Source: Streptomyces sp. NBC_01707
GTDB taxonomy: Bacteria > Actinomycetota > Actinomycetes > Streptomycetales > Streptomycetaceae
NCBI RefSeq assembly: GCF_041438805.1
Contig: NZ_CP109190.1
Location: forward strand, 5,146,001 to 5,210,000
Length of the DNA: 64,000 nucleotides
Direction of reading: 5' to 3'
The notes below the pieces were generated by a model, which made no database searches, had not been told where the DNA came from, and saw only the letters and a program-made list of their open reading frames with translations. How positions within the stretch are numbered: the stretch's first letter is position 1; each line of letters begins with the position of its first letter. Shown here in pieces: positions 15,800 to 24,419 of the stretch. The translations under genes and the position numbers were made by a program.

Positions 15800-16567
15800 C
15801 TACTTCACCGGCTTCGCGTAGTGGAGATCCACTGTGCCCGAGTAGCCGGGAAGAGTCACCGCCTCGCGCTCGTCGACTTTCCAGCCCAGCCCGTACGCCT
15901 TCACGTACAGCAGGTAGTTCTGGATCGCCGGGGAGTTGTCGAGGGCCTTCTTGAGACTGTCCGGGCTGCCGACCGCGGTGATCTTGTACGGGGGCGAGTA
16001 CACCCGGCCCTGCAGGATCAGGGTGTTGCCGACGCAGCGCACGGCACTGGTGGAGATCAGCCGCTGGTCCATGACCCGGATACCGCGAGCGCCCCCCTGC
16101 CAGAGAGCGTTGACCACCGCCTGCAGATCCTGCTGGTGAATGACCAGGTCATTGGGTTGCGGGTCGGGGTAGCCAGGCTTCGCGGTGGCGTCCGGCGGGG
16201 CGTCGTCGAGGGTGACCGCGACGGCCCGGCCGGAGAGCTTCGTGGTGCCCGCCTCCCGCTCCAGCGCCTTGAGCCTCGCGTCCTCCGCCTTCGTGCTGCC
16301 GTCGTCGCGCTGGGCGAGGGAGTCGATGTCGTCACGCAGGGATGCGTTGGAGTCGTCGAGCGCCGCGTTCTTCCCGCTGCGCTGCTGGATCAGGTCGGAG
16401 AGCTTCAGCAGCGAGGAGTCGGTGCGGATGTTGGTGCCCTTGGCCGTGTTGGCGCTGGTGACGAAGATCAGTCCGGCGAGGGCGAAGACAGCAGCGGTGA
16501 GCACCCGGACCGGGTGCCTGAAGGGGCGCCGGACCGGCTCTTGGGGAGAGTCGGCAGAATTGCTCAA
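15800..16567 (-). CDS. DUF881 family protein (YlxW-like)
   Basis: A 255-residue membrane-anchored protein. A helix at about 21-39 (RVLTAAVFALAGLIFVTSA) is followed by a coiled coil at about 55-105 and the DUF881 domain with VNALWQGGARGIRVMDQRLI and TALR-like SAVRCVGNTLILQGRVYSPPY. DUF881 proteins are widespread in Gram-positives near division genes but have no proven activity. The gene precedes the third sortase by 26 bases and is divergent from crgA, linking it to division and envelope control by context. The start ATG is at 16567. Confidence 0.88.
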   Translation of the reverse strand: MSNSADSPQEPVRRPFRHPVRVLTAAVFALAGLIFVTSANTAKGTNIRTDSSLLKLSDLIQQRSGKNAALDDSNASLRDDIDSLAQRDDGSTKAEDARLKALEREAGTTKLSGRAVAVTLDDAPPDATAKPGYPDPQPNDLVIHQQDLQAVVNALWQGGARGIRVMDQRLISTSAVRCVGNTLILQGRVYSPPYKITAVGSPDSLKKALDNSPAIQNYLLYVKAYGLGWKVDEREAVTLPGYSGTVDLHYAKPVK

Positions 16568-16703
16568 CGTACCCTTATCTCCTTCGGCGCCACGGAAGCA
16601 CTACGCTAACGGACGCCCGGGGGAGGCAGCATTCCCCCTCGCGCCCCGGCGCCAGCCATAGTTCCCTGCGCGGTCACGCAGCGCATCGACAGGAGAGTTC
16701 CTC

Positions 16704-16958
16704 GTGCCGAAGTCACGTATCCGCAAGAAGGCCGACTTCACGCCGCCCCCGGCGAAGCAGGCAACCAACATAAAGCTGACCAATCGCAGTTGGGTGGCGC
16801 CGGTGATGCTGGCGTTCTTCCTGATCGGTCTGGCCTGGATCGTCGTTTTCTACGTGACCGACGGCGATCTGCCGATCGACGCGCTCGGGAACTGGAACAT
16901 CGTCGTCGGCTTCGGCTTCATCGCCGGTGGCTTCGGCGTCTCCACCCAGTGGAAGTAG
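16704..16958 (+). CDS. crgA: Cell division protein CrgA
   Basis: An 84-residue protein beginning [14 protein letters not shown], with two membrane helices (about 31-53 and 65-81) separated by [14 protein letters not shown]. Length and motifs match CrgA. In Streptomyces CrgA delays FtsZ ring formation and coordinates sporulation septation; in mycobacteria it bridges FtsZ, FtsQ, FtsI and Wag31. The GTG start has AGGAGA eight bases upstream. A DnaA-box cluster starts 56 bases after its stop. Confidence 0.95.
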   Translation: MPKSRIRKKADFTPPPAKQATNIKLTNRSWVAPVMLAFFLIGLAWIVVFYVTDGDLPIDALGNWNIVVGFGFIAGGFGVSTQWK

Positions 16959-17013
16959 CTCCACCTCGTACCCGGCACCACAGCTGACCCCGTAGCGCAA
17001 CCCTTGCCCTGAG

Positions 17014-17215
17014 TTACCCACAGCGTTATCCACAGGCAGGGGAAAAGGTCAGACGATCTGTGGATAACTCCCTGGATGTTGACGCCGGTGTGACTGCAGC
17101 CTCCCCCGTCGAGGGGTGGCACGCCCCTTGTCCGGACTGGAAAAACCCAGCTCAGCGGCAAGGGGCACAGTTGTACCCACAGAAATGCACAAGATCACAT
17201 CCCCGCTGTGGACAA
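17014..17215. other. DnaA-box cluster between crgA and the rhomboid gene
   Basis: Three perfect boxes lie in a 301-bp non-coding gap: TTATCCACA at 17026-17034, TGTGGATAA at 17059-17067 (inverted) and TGTGGACAA at 17207-17215 (inverted). A one-mismatch box TTACCCACA is at 17014-17022. The cluster is about 26 kb from oriC. S. coelicolor has known DnaA-box clusters outside oriC that titrate DnaA, so this may be an equivalent. The box matches are direct observation; the titration role is inferred. Confidence 0.7.
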
Positions 17216-17259
17216 CTGCACGAAGGGCGACCTCGGCCGGTCTGCGATCACCCCTGCGA

Positions 17260-18156
17260 TCAGGTCAGTGCGGCCGTTCTGGCGACCACGACGAGGATCA
17301 CCGCCGCCAGGACCAGCGCACAGGTGCCGTACTGCACCAGCGCGCGCCGCCCGCGCGGCGCATGGACCATGGCGATGGCGATCACCGTGCCCGCGATCAG
17401 ACCGCCGACATGCGCCTGCCAGGCGATTCCGCCCCAGGTGAAGGTGAAGAGCAGGTTCAGCGCGAGGAGCACGAGGACCGGCCGCATGTCGTAGTTCAGG
17501 CGGCGCATGAGCACGGCGGTGGCGCCCAGCAGGCCGAAGATGGCTCCGGAGGCACCGAGCGAGGGTTGATTCGGTGCGGCGAGCCAGTAGGTGAGAGCGC
17601 TGCCCGCCAGGCCGGAGAGCAGATAGAGCGCGAGGTAGCGGGCGCGCCCGAGCGCCGCCTCCAGGGGGCCGCCGAGCCACCACAGTCCCAGCATGTTGAA
17701 CGCGATGTGCCACACCTCCTGGTGCAGGAACATCGCCGTGACCAGCCGGTACCACTGGCCCTCGGCGACACCTTCCGGCGGGCCGCCGTAGTAGAGGTTG
17801 GCCCGGCCGAAGAGCGTCAGGTCCTGGAGCAGCGCCCCCTTCACGTGCACCACGATGAACAGGGCGACATTGAGAGCGAGCAGGATCTTGGTGACCAGCC
17901 GGGGGTCGGCCGCGATGGTGCCGCCGGCGAGGGTGCGTGGCTGATTGGCCGCCGGTCCGTGCCCCGTGCCGGATCCCTGACGGACGCAGTCCGGACACTG
18001 GAAGCCGACCGAGGCGCTGACCATGCATTCGGTGCAGATCGGGCGGTCGCAGCGGGTGCAGCGGATCCCTGTCTCACGGCCCGGGTGGCGGTAGCAGCCG
18101 AGCGGGCCGTCGGTGGCGCCGGACTGGTCGCGGGTGCCGGGTGGCTGCTCGTCCAT
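17260..18156 (-). CDS. Rhomboid family intramembrane serine protease with zinc ribbon
   Basis: A 298-residue protein. The N-terminus (about 19-60) has a B-box-like zinc motif (CYRHPGRETGIRCTRCDRPICTECM, then CPDC). The membrane rhomboid domain of about six or seven helices carries HIAFNMLGLW, the catalytic Ser in GASGAIFG, and the partner His in QAHVGGLIAG. Rhomboids cut membrane-tethered substrates within the bilayer; no substrate is evident. The ATG at 18156 (GAAGGGA just upstream) was preferred to an in-frame GTG at 18168. The DnaA-box cluster lies beyond its 3' end. Confidence 0.92.
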   Translation of the reverse strand: MDEQPPGTRDQSGATDGPLGCYRHPGRETGIRCTRCDRPICTECMVSASVGFQCPDCVRQGSGTGHGPAANQPRTLAGGTIAADPRLVTKILLALNVALFIVVHVKGALLQDLTLFGRANLYYGGPPEGVAEGQWYRLVTAMFLHQEVWHIAFNMLGLWWLGGPLEAALGRARYLALYLLSGLAGSALTYWLAAPNQPSLGASGAIFGLLGATAVLMRRLNYDMRPVLVLLALNLLFTFTWGGIAWQAHVGGLIAGTVIAIAMVHAPRGRRALVQYGTCALVLAAVILVVVARTAALT

Positions 18157-18213
18157 CGGTCCCTTCACTTCCTGGTCCCCTCGGTATCTCGTGAGCGGCC
18201 AGCGCGCACAAAG

Positions 18214-18259
18214 CCGCCCTGCTCATCCGCTATGTATGCAGTACGGACAAGCAGGGCGG
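18214..18259 (-). terminator. Weak hairpin between ppiA and the rhomboid gene
   Basis: CCGCCCTGCT pairs with AGCAGGGCGG across a 26-base loop. It probably attenuates read-through from ppiA. Confidence 0.5.
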
Positions 18260-18310
18260 TTGGTTCCCGGCGAAGGAATCAGAGAGTGATCATCCGGTGA
18301 CCACTGGAGA

Positions 18311-18838
18311 TCATCGGGTCTCGACGACGACCGATTCGATCACCACGTCCTGCACCGGACGGTCGGTGCGGGCGTTGGTCTGGGTGCCTGCGATGGCGTC
18401 CACGACCTTCTTGCTGGCTTCGTCCGTCACCTCACCGAAGATGGTGTGCTTGCCGGTCAGCCACGCGGTGGGCGAGACGGTCACGAAGAACTGCGAGCCG
18501 TTGGTGCCCGGGCCGGCGTTGGCCATGGCCAGCAGGTACGGCTTGTTGAAGCTGAGGTCCGGGTGGAACTCGTCACCGAACTCGTAGCCCGGGCCACCGG
18601 TGCCGTTGCCCAGCGGGTCGCCGCCCTGGATCATGAAGCCGCTGATGACACGGTGGAAGACGGTGCCGTCGTACAGCCGGTCCTTGGACTTCTTGCCGGT
18701 CGCGGGGTGAGTCCACTCGCGCTCGCCCGTGGCGAGCTCGACGAAGTTCTTGACCGTCTTGGGCGCGTGGTTCGGCAGAAGCCGGATCTCGATGTCGCCT
18801 TGGTTGGTCTTCAAGGTGGCGTAAAGCTGCTCGGCCAC
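18311..18838 (-). CDS. ppiA: Cytoplasmic cyclophilin-type peptidyl-prolyl isomerase
   Basis: A 175-residue single-domain cyclophilin. The motifs FHRVISGFMIQGGDPLGNGTGGPGYEF, NGSQFFVTV and HTIFGEV are all present, including the catalytic Arg of FHRV. It speeds cis-trans isomerisation of X-Pro bonds. No signal peptide is seen, so it is cytoplasmic. The GTG at 18838 (VAEQLYATL) was chosen for GGAAGG six bases upstream; the longer frame from 18928 lacks such a site. It stands alone with a divergent gap of 376 bases upstream. Confidence 0.93.
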   Translation of the reverse strand: MAEQLYATLKTNQGDIEIRLLPNHAPKTVKNFVELATGEREWTHPATGKKSKDRLYDGTVFHRVISGFMIQGGDPLGNGTGGPGYEFGDEFHPDLSFNKPYLLAMANAGPGTNGSQFFVTVSPTAWLTGKHTIFGEVTDEASKKVVDAIAGTQTNARTDRPVQDVVIESVVVETR

Positions 18839-19214
18839 GATCTGCCTTCCGTAAGTCTTCGCTGACGTCCACCGATCCTTGCATGGACGCTCCCTCAGGT
18901 CGCCCGACCGCCACCCGCGAACGGACATCCCTCACCTTCTTGCCTGATTCCACACCGCTCGCCTGCCGCTTCCCGCAGGAACAAATGAGGCCAAGCGCGT
19001 GACGAACCGGCGCGTACTGAGCTGAACCGTGGCATTGTCGTCGGCAAGCTCCCCTTGCACCGCATTGCCCGAGGACGTCTCTCACGACCGTCCCTCACGA
19101 CCGTCGCTCATGACCCGGATGCCCGCCCCACATGCCAGTTGGGCCACCGGCAGGCATGATCTCGAAATGGGTGGAAAGGCGGAGTACCTACCCGCCACCA
19201 AGGAGGAGGATCCC
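18839..19214. other. Divergent non-coding gap with three tandem 13-bp repeats
   Basis: The gap holds the promoters of ppiA (leftward) and the DUF5324 gene (rightward). Near-identical units begin at 19081, 19094 and 19107: CTCACGACCGTCC, CTCACGACCGTCG and CTCATGACCCGG. No gene was recognised. Confidence 0.5.
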
Positions 19215-19931
19215 GTGACCCGCATCGACAGCGTGCGCGCCGCAACCGACTCGGCGAAGGAGAGCGTGCAGCACGCCGCGGAAGTGGTGGCGCCCTACGC
19301 CGAGACGGCCAAGGACCAGGCCGCACGCTATGCGCACGAGGCCCGTACGCGGCTCGCGCCGAAGGCGTCGAAAGCAGCCCAACAGGCCCGTGTCCAGTAC
19401 GACGCCTATCTCGCACCGCACATCGAACTGGCCCGCTCTCATGTGCCGCCCAAGGTCGACGAGGCCGCGCAGCGTGCCGCGCTCCGCACCCGCCAGGCCA
19501 CGAAGTACGCCGCGGAGTACACCGTGCCCCGCGTCGGGTCCGCGGTGGCCGCTGCCCAGCCCGTCGCCGAGGAGGCCACGTCCCGCAGCATCGCGGCCCT
19601 GGCAGCCCTGCGCGGGCAGGTCACTCCGAAGGAGATCCAGCAGCTGGTCAGGAGGAACAGGAGGCGGGCCAAGGCCGGCCGCGCGCTGAAGGGCTTCGCC
19701 GCGGTCTCCCTGGTGGCGGCCGGTTCCTATGCCGCCTGGCGGTGGTGGGACAAGCAGGCCAACCCGGATTGGCTGGTCGAACCCCCCGCCCCCACGGAGG
19801 TCTCCGACCGCGCACCGCTGACCTCGGTCGACGGCAGCGGCCCGACGGTCCTCGACCCCGAGGTCCGTGCCAAGCAGGACGACGCCGGCCCTGACGAGGT
19901 GGACGGAACGGACCTCGACGACCGCCGCTGA
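19215..19931 (+). CDS. DUF5324 family protein
   Basis: A 238-residue protein beginning TRIDSVRAATDSAKESVQHAAEVVAPYAE. The first 165 residues are Ala-rich amphipathic helices with many Arg/Lys and Glu, resembling apolipoprotein-like or YtxH-like repeats. A single hydrophobic segment (about 172-190, KGFAAVSLVAAGSYAAWRW) follows, with a short acidic C-terminus. The family is found in streptomycetes and has no known function. The membrane-edge helices suggest membrane or cell-wall association. The GTG start has AGGAGGAGGA five bases upstream, one of the strongest ribosome sites in the window. Confidence 0.82.
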   Translation: MTRIDSVRAATDSAKESVQHAAEVVAPYAETAKDQAARYAHEARTRLAPKASKAAQQARVQYDAYLAPHIELARSHVPPKVDEAAQRAALRTRQATKYAAEYTVPRVGSAVAAAQPVAEEATSRSIAALAALRGQVTPKEIQQLVRRNRRRAKAGRALKGFAAVSLVAAGSYAAWRWWDKQANPDWLVEPPAPTEVSDRAPLTSVDGSGPTVLDPEVRAKQDDAGPDEVDGTDLDDRR

Positions 19932-19947
19932 GCAACCGGCCCGACAG

Positions 19948-19988
19948 AACGGGCGCCGGGAAGACCCTGAGGTTTTCCGGCGCCCGTT
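19948..19988 (+). terminator. Rho-independent terminator after the DUF5324 gene
   Basis: AACGGGCGCCGG and CCGGCGCCCGTT form a 12-bp stem, followed by GCGTTTTT. Confidence 0.88.
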
Positions 19989-20034
19989 GCGTTTTTCATG
20001 GAGGGCCATCGGCGGAGGAGAAGTGTGCGCGTAG

Positions 20035-20065
20035 AGAGGCGGTACGGAAGATCCGTACCGCCTCT
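20035..20065 (-). terminator. Terminator of the amino-acid ABC transporter operon
   Basis: AGAGGCGGTACGGA and TCCGTACCGCCTCT form a perfect 14-bp stem with a 3-base loop, 29 bases past the stop of the ATP-binding gene. Confidence 0.85.
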
Positions 20066-20093
20066 TCGCACCTCGGCATGCGCCGAGATCCGC

Positions 20094-20855
20094 TCACAAG
20101 ACCTTGGAGAGGAAGGTCCTGGTGCGGTCGTGCTGCGGGTTGGTGAGGACGTCCCGGGGGTTGCCGGCTTCGACGACCACGCCGTCGTCCATGAAGACGA
20201 GGGAGTCGCCGACTTCGCGTGCGAAGCCCATTTCATGGGTGACGACGACCATGGTCATGCCGTCTTCGGCGAGGCCGCGCATGACGTCGAGGACGTCGCC
20301 GACGAGTTCGGGGTCGAGGGCGGAGGTGGGCTCGTCGAACAGCATCAGCTTGGGTTCCATCGCCAGGGCGCGGGCGATGGCGACGCGCTGTTGCTGCCCA
20401 CCGGAGAGCTGGGAGGGGTAGTTGCCGGCCTTGTCGGCCAGGCCGACGCGGTCCAGCAGTCTTCCGGCGCGTTCGCGGGCGACGGCTTTGGTTTCGCCCT
20501 TGACCTGGACGGGGGCTTCCATGACGTTCTCGAGGGCGGTCATGTGCGGGAAGAGGTTGAAGCGCTGGAAGACCATGCCGATGTCCCGGCGCTTCAGAGC
20601 GACCTCGCTGTCCTTGAGCTCGTGAAGCTTGTTGCCGTTCTGCCGGTACCCGACGAGGTCGCCGTCGACGTAGAGGCGGCCTGCATTGAGTTTCTCCAGG
20701 TGGTTGATGCAGCGCAGGAAGGTCGACTTGCCGGAGCCGGAGGGGCCGATGAGGCAGAACACCTCGCGGGGGGCGACTTCGAGGTCGATGCCCTTGAGGA
20801 CCTCGATCGGGCCGAAGGACTTGTGGACGCCCTCGGCCTTCACCATCGCGTTCAT
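20094..20855 (-). CDS. Polar amino-acid ABC transporter, ATP-binding protein
   Basis: A 253-residue ATPase. It has Walker [10 protein letters not shown], a Q-loop in [13 protein letters not shown], signature [16 protein letters not shown], Walker [15 protein letters not shown] and the switch His in VVVTHEM. The [16 protein letters not shown] stretch is typical of the GlnQ/HisP/GluA subgroup for polar amino acids. It lacks any C-terminal regulatory domain. Its ATG overlaps the permease stop (ATGA), so the two are coupled. The extra [13 protein letters not shown] segment is seen in members linked to basic or acidic amino acids. Substrate is not provable from sequence. Confidence 0.93.
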   Translation of the reverse strand: MNAMVKAEGVHKSFGPIEVLKGIDLEVAPREVFCLIGPSGSGKSTFLRCINHLEKLNAGRLYVDGDLVGYRQNGNKLHELKDSEVALKRRDIGMVFQRFNLFPHMTALENVMEAPVQVKGETKAVARERAGRLLDRVGLADKAGNYPSQLSGGQQQRVAIARALAMEPKLMLFDEPTSALDPELVGDVLDVMRGLAEDGMTMVVVTHEMGFAREVGDSLVFMDDGVVVEAGNPRDVLTNPQHDRTRTFLSKVL

Positions 20856-21769
20856 GCCGTGACTCCCTTCGGGCGGCGCACGGAAAGCAGGGTGGCGCTG
20901 AGCTTCTGCAGCGGAGTCGGCGGGAGGCTGCGGCTGGAGCCGCGGGCGTAGTGGCGTTCCAGGCAGTACTGGCCGACGCTGAGGATCGAGGTGAGGACGA
21001 GGTACCAGACGGCTGCCAGGAACAGCATCTCCACCGGTGCACCGGAGGTCTGGCCGATGTCCTGGGCCTGGCGGAGGAGTTCGTCGTACTGCACTGCGGC
21101 TACCAGGGAGGTCGTCTTGAGCATGTTGATGACCTCGTTGCCCGTGGGGGGCACGATGACGCGCATGGCCTGGGGTATGACGACGCGGCGCAGCGTCTTG
21201 CCGTGGCTCATGCCGAGGGCGTGGGAGGCCTCGGTCTGGCCCTCCTCGACCGAGAGCAGACCGGCGCGGCAGATCTCGGCCATGTACGCGGCTTCATTCA
21301 GTCCCAGCCCCAGGAGTGCCGTGAGGAACGGTGTCATGAAGTCGGACCATTCGTCCTTGTAGAACGGGCCCAGGTCGATGTACTCGAAGACGAGGCCGAG
21401 GTTGAACCAGACGAAGAGCTGGACCAGGACCGGGGTGCCGCGGAAGAACCAGATGTAGAACCAGGAGATCGATGAGGTCACCGGGTTCTTCGACAGGCGC
21501 ATGATCGCGAGGATGATGCCGCCGGTGATGCCGATGGCCATCGACAGGACGGTCAGGATCAGCGTCTGGCCGACGCCGTCGAGGATGCGCCGGTCGAGGA
21601 AGTAGTCGGGGACGGCGCCCCAGTTGATCTTTCCTTGTGAGAAGGCGTAGACGACCGCGGCGAACAGTGCGATGGCGATGACGGCGGCGATGTACCGGCC
21701 GTGGTGCCGGACCGGAACGGCCTTGACTGTCTCCCGCTCGCGGGGCGGGGCTGTGGTCTCAACAGACAT
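20852..21769 (-). CDS. Polar amino-acid ABC transporter, permease
   Basis: A 305-residue membrane protein of the HisMQ/GluC type. The family core [30 protein letters not shown] and the EAA loop [59 protein letters not shown] segment are both clear. About six helices are predicted, one N-terminal at about 28-45. Only one permease is encoded, so it probably forms a homodimer. The ATG at 21769 ([12 protein letters not shown]) is preferred over the longer frame because that would overlap the binding-protein gene by 11 codons. Confidence 0.92.
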   Translation of the reverse strand: MSVETTAPPRERETVKAVPVRHHGRYIAAVIAIALFAAVVYAFSQGKINWGAVPDYFLDRRILDGVGQTLILTVLSMAIGITGGIILAIMRLSKNPVTSSISWFYIWFFRGTPVLVQLFVWFNLGLVFEYIDLGPFYKDEWSDFMTPFLTALLGLGLNEAAYMAEICRAGLLSVEEGQTEASHALGMSHGKTLRRVVIPQAMRVIVPPTGNEVINMLKTTSLVAAVQYDELLRQAQDIGQTSGAPVEMLFLAAVWYLVLTSILSVGQYCLERHYARGSSRSLPPTPLQKLSATLLSVRRPKGVTA

Positions 21770-21812
21770 GGGGGTGTGGCCTCTCAACGGCTCGATGACT
21801 TTTCTTCGCCGG

Positions 21813-22760
21813 TCATGTGCCACCGTTGATCTTTGCCTCGGTCACCGCGCCGGCCTCGACACGCCACTTGGCGACGATCTTCTTGTACTCGCCGTTCTTG
21901 ATGACGGCGTCGAGCGCGGCCTGAATCGCTTCGCGGAGCTGGGTGTTGCCCTTCGCGACGGCGATGCCGTACGGGGCGGCCTCGACCTGATCGCCGACGA
22001 TCCGGAAGTCGTTCCCGCCGCCCGAGGTCTTGGCCGCGTACGCCGCCACCGGGAAGTCGGACACCCCGGCGTCCGCGCCGCCGGACCGCAGCCGGGTCTG
22101 GGCCTGCTGGTCGTTGTCGAAGGCCTCGATCGCGATCTTGCCCTTCTTGGCCTTCAGGCACTTGGTGTTCTCGAGCTCGGCAAGGTCCTCGGAGACCGTG
22201 CCGCGCTGGACGACGATCTTCTTGCCGCACAGGTCGGCCCAGGTCCTGATGCCCTGGTCGTCACCCTTCCTGGTGTAGATCGAGACACCGGCGGTGAAGT
22301 AGTCGACGAAGTCGACGCCCTCGCCGACCTTCTTCCCGGTCTCCGGGTCGACACCGTTCTGCCGGTCCTTGGTATCCGTCATGGCCGACATGGCGAGGTC
22401 GTACCGCTTCGCGCGCAGACCTGTGATCAGCGTGTCGAAGGTGCCGTTCTCGAACTCGAACTTCACACCGAGCTGCTTGCCGAGAGCGTCCGCGATGTCC
22501 GGGTCGATCCCGACGACCTTGCCGGAGCTGTCCTTGAACTCGACCGGCGGGTACGCGATGTCCGAACCGACCTTGATGACGCCCTTGTCGCGGATCGCCC
22601 GGGGAAGCTTGTCCGCGAGCGGGGCCGCGGAGGTGGCGCTGGGGACGCCGTCGTCGGCCTCGTCCTTCGTCTGGTTGCCGCATGAGGCAAGGAGGGAGAG
22701 AAGTCCTGTCGCGGCGACGGTTGCCACGACGGCTCGGCGTGTGGCCATGTATCTGGTCAT
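21813..22760 (-). CDS. Polar amino-acid ABC transporter, substrate-binding lipoprotein
   Basis: A 315-residue lipoprotein. The signal peptide ends LLSLLASCG, with the lipidated cysteine near residue 27. The SBP_bac_3 fold shows DKGVIKVGSDIAYPPVEFKDSSGKVVGIDPDIADALG, MSAMTDTKDRQ (the ligand carboxylate region) and the C-terminal GIAVAKGNTQLREAIQAALDAVI. It captures an amino acid outside the cell. GGAG lies eight bases before the ATG. It follows the decarboxylase gene by 60 bases on the same strand and may share its promoter. A substrate for the decarboxylase (Lys, Orn or Arg) is an attractive inference. Confidence 0.92.
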   Translation of the reverse strand: MTRYMATRRAVVATVAATGLLSLLASCGNQTKDEADDGVPSATSAAPLADKLPRAIRDKGVIKVGSDIAYPPVEFKDSSGKVVGIDPDIADALGKQLGVKFEFENGTFDTLITGLRAKRYDLAMSAMTDTKDRQNGVDPETGKKVGEGVDFVDYFTAGVSIYTRKGDDQGIRTWADLCGKKIVVQRGTVSEDLAELENTKCLKAKKGKIAIEAFDNDQQAQTRLRSGGADAGVSDFPVAAYAAKTSGGGNDFRIVGDQVEAAPYGIAVAKGNTQLREAIQAALDAVIKNGEYKKIVAKWRVEAGAVTEAKINGGT

Positions 22761-22819
22761 GGTGGTTTCTCCGTGGGTTCGGGCAGGTCCGGCAGGGAGG
22801 GCAGGGGGAGGAGGCCGGC

Positions 22820-24343
22820 TCAGTGCGAGAGCTGTGCGTCGGGGGCGACGACACGAAGGCGCGAGACGGCGGGGTCGAGCGCTCCGCGTACATGACCGCT
22901 GGGAGCGGCAGCGGTGCGCTGGAGGAAATCGATCACTTCTGCCGTGATGACCTCGCCCGGCAGCACGTTGGGGATGCCCGGGGGGTAGGCCGCCAGGGTG
23001 TCCGCAGAGATCATGCCGACCGCGTCCGAGGCCGGCACGGACCGGGAGGGGCTGAGAAAGGCATCGCGGGCGGTGAGCAGGGCCGGCCCGGGGGACGGCA
23101 GCCGCAGGCGGGACCGGTCGTCCTCGCCACTGCCGACCAGGGGGGAGGGAAGGCAGTGGAGGGCTTCGATGAAGCGGTCCATGTCGGGCACGGCGCCTGC
23201 GCCCACCACGGCGACGATCGCGGAATCGGTCGCCACCTCCACCATGACCTGGTGGTCGCGTGACAGGAGCCTGCGCGCTTCGTGCCCGGATATGCCGCCG
23301 CTGCGGGTGTCGACGGCGATCCGCAGCGGATCGGCGGCGACGATGTCCGGGAACAGCGGGAAGGTGTCGCTGACGATCGCGTACCGGCCGAGTCTCCGGA
23401 TCACCCGGCGTGCGTTCTCCGCCGCCTCCACCGATGCGCCGACGCCTTCACGATTGGTCATCAGGCTCGCCCGCGCCACGTCGAGCGAGGCCATGAGCAG
23501 CGCGCTCGCGCTCGTCGACTGCACCATGCGGAAGGCACGCTCCACGAGCGGCTCCAGCCGGTCGGCGAACGGGCCGTGGCCGAGATGGAGCATCGCCGAC
23601 TGGGTGAGGCTGCCTGCCAGCTTGTGTGTGCTGGAGGTGACCAGGTCGGCGCCCTGGGAGAGCGCGTTGTCGGGGAGGGCCGGGTGGAAGCCGAAGTGCG
23701 AGCCCCATGCCTCGTCCACGATCAGTGGAACGCCGGCGGCATGGGCCGTGTCGGCCAGGGCACGGACGTCGGCGACCGCGCCGAAGTAGCTGGGGCTGAC
23801 GACGTACGCGGCCGCCGCGTCCGGCTGTTCGGCGAGGGCCTTGGCCAGGTCCTCGGCGGTGACTCCATGGGCGATGCCCTGGTCGGTGTCGACCGACGGC
23901 TCTACGAAGGCGGCGTCCAGCCCCGACAGCACGAGCCCGTCGATGACGCTGGAGTGGACGCTTCGCTGCACGACCAGGACGGGGCCGAGTGCCGGCGCCA
24001 CGAGGGACGCGATCTGGTTGCCCTGCGAGGCGCCGTTGGTCAGGAACCAGGTGCGCCGGGCGCCCCAGGCGTCCGCGGCCAGGGCGAGCGCCTCGTGCAG
24101 CGGAGCGTCGGAGCCGAGATCGATCCCGTCGAGGAGCGGCGGAAAGTCCAGCCGGAGCGGCTCGGGCCCGAGCAGGGAGGTCAGGGGTTCGAAGCTGAGC
24201 GTGTCCGCCGCGTGCCCGGGGACGTTCAGCCGAACCCAGCTGCGGCGCGCGTGGGCCCGCAGGGCTTCGGCGTACGGAGCGCGGTGCTGTCCGGATCCGG
24301 TCGACCGTCGCGCATCAGTGGATGCGGTGGTTGTGCTGTTCAC
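22820..24343 (-). CDS. PLP-dependent Orn/Lys/Arg decarboxylase family protein
   Basis: A 507-residue fold-type I PLP enzyme. Motifs include NGASQGNQ (cofactor phosphate region), VDEAWGSHFGFHP with the PLP-binding Asp, and the Schiff-base Lys241 in SSTHKLAGS. The C-terminal part with AYPPGIPNVLPGE is diagnostic for the Orn/Lys/Arg decarboxylase family. It would convert a basic amino acid to putrescine, cadaverine or agmatine plus CO2 in the cytoplasm. It lacks the wing domain of the inducible E. coli enzymes, being close to the shorter SpeA/YaaO type. It is divergent from a LysR gene and upstream of an amino-acid importer, suggesting a regulated uptake-and-decarboxylation unit. Confidence 0.9.
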   Translation of the reverse strand: MNSTTTASTDARRSTGSGQHRAPYAEALRAHARRSWVRLNVPGHAADTLSFEPLTSLLGPEPLRLDFPPLLDGIDLGSDAPLHEALALAADAWGARRTWFLTNGASQGNQIASLVAPALGPVLVVQRSVHSSVIDGLVLSGLDAAFVEPSVDTDQGIAHGVTAEDLAKALAEQPDAAAAYVVSPSYFGAVADVRALADTAHAAGVPLIVDEAWGSHFGFHPALPDNALSQGADLVTSSTHKLAGSLTQSAMLHLGHGPFADRLEPLVERAFRMVQSTSASALLMASLDVARASLMTNREGVGASVEAAENARRVIRRLGRYAIVSDTFPLFPDIVAADPLRIAVDTRSGGISGHEARRLLSRDHQVMVEVATDSAIVAVVGAGAVPDMDRFIEALHCLPSPLVGSGEDDRSRLRLPSPGPALLTARDAFLSPSRSVPASDAVGMISADTLAAYPPGIPNVLPGEVITAEVIDFLQRTAAAPSGHVRGALDPAVSRLRVVAPDAQLSH

Positions 24344-24402
24344 GCCGGTGAGCGTCGCACCGCCTGAGCTATCGAGGAATACATGAGTTCCCTGCCACCC
24401 TC

Positions 24403-24419
24403 CATATAATGTCTATATG
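24403..24419 (+). promoter_or_regulatory. Consensus -10 and LysR-type palindrome at the LysR gene start
   Basis: TATAAT (24405-24410) is a perfect -10 hexamer ending six bases before the ATG at 24417, so transcription should start at or next to the start codon. It lies inside CATATA-ATGTC-TATATG, a 6-bp inverted repeat with a T-N11-A spacing as used by LysR proteins. No Shine-Dalgarno site is present. A leaderless, autorepressed mRNA is inferred. Confidence 0.72.

Noticed and set aside
17172..17181. TTGTACCCACA as a further DnaA box in the crgA cluster.
   Set aside because: It needs an insertion relative to the 9-bp box, so it was not counted.
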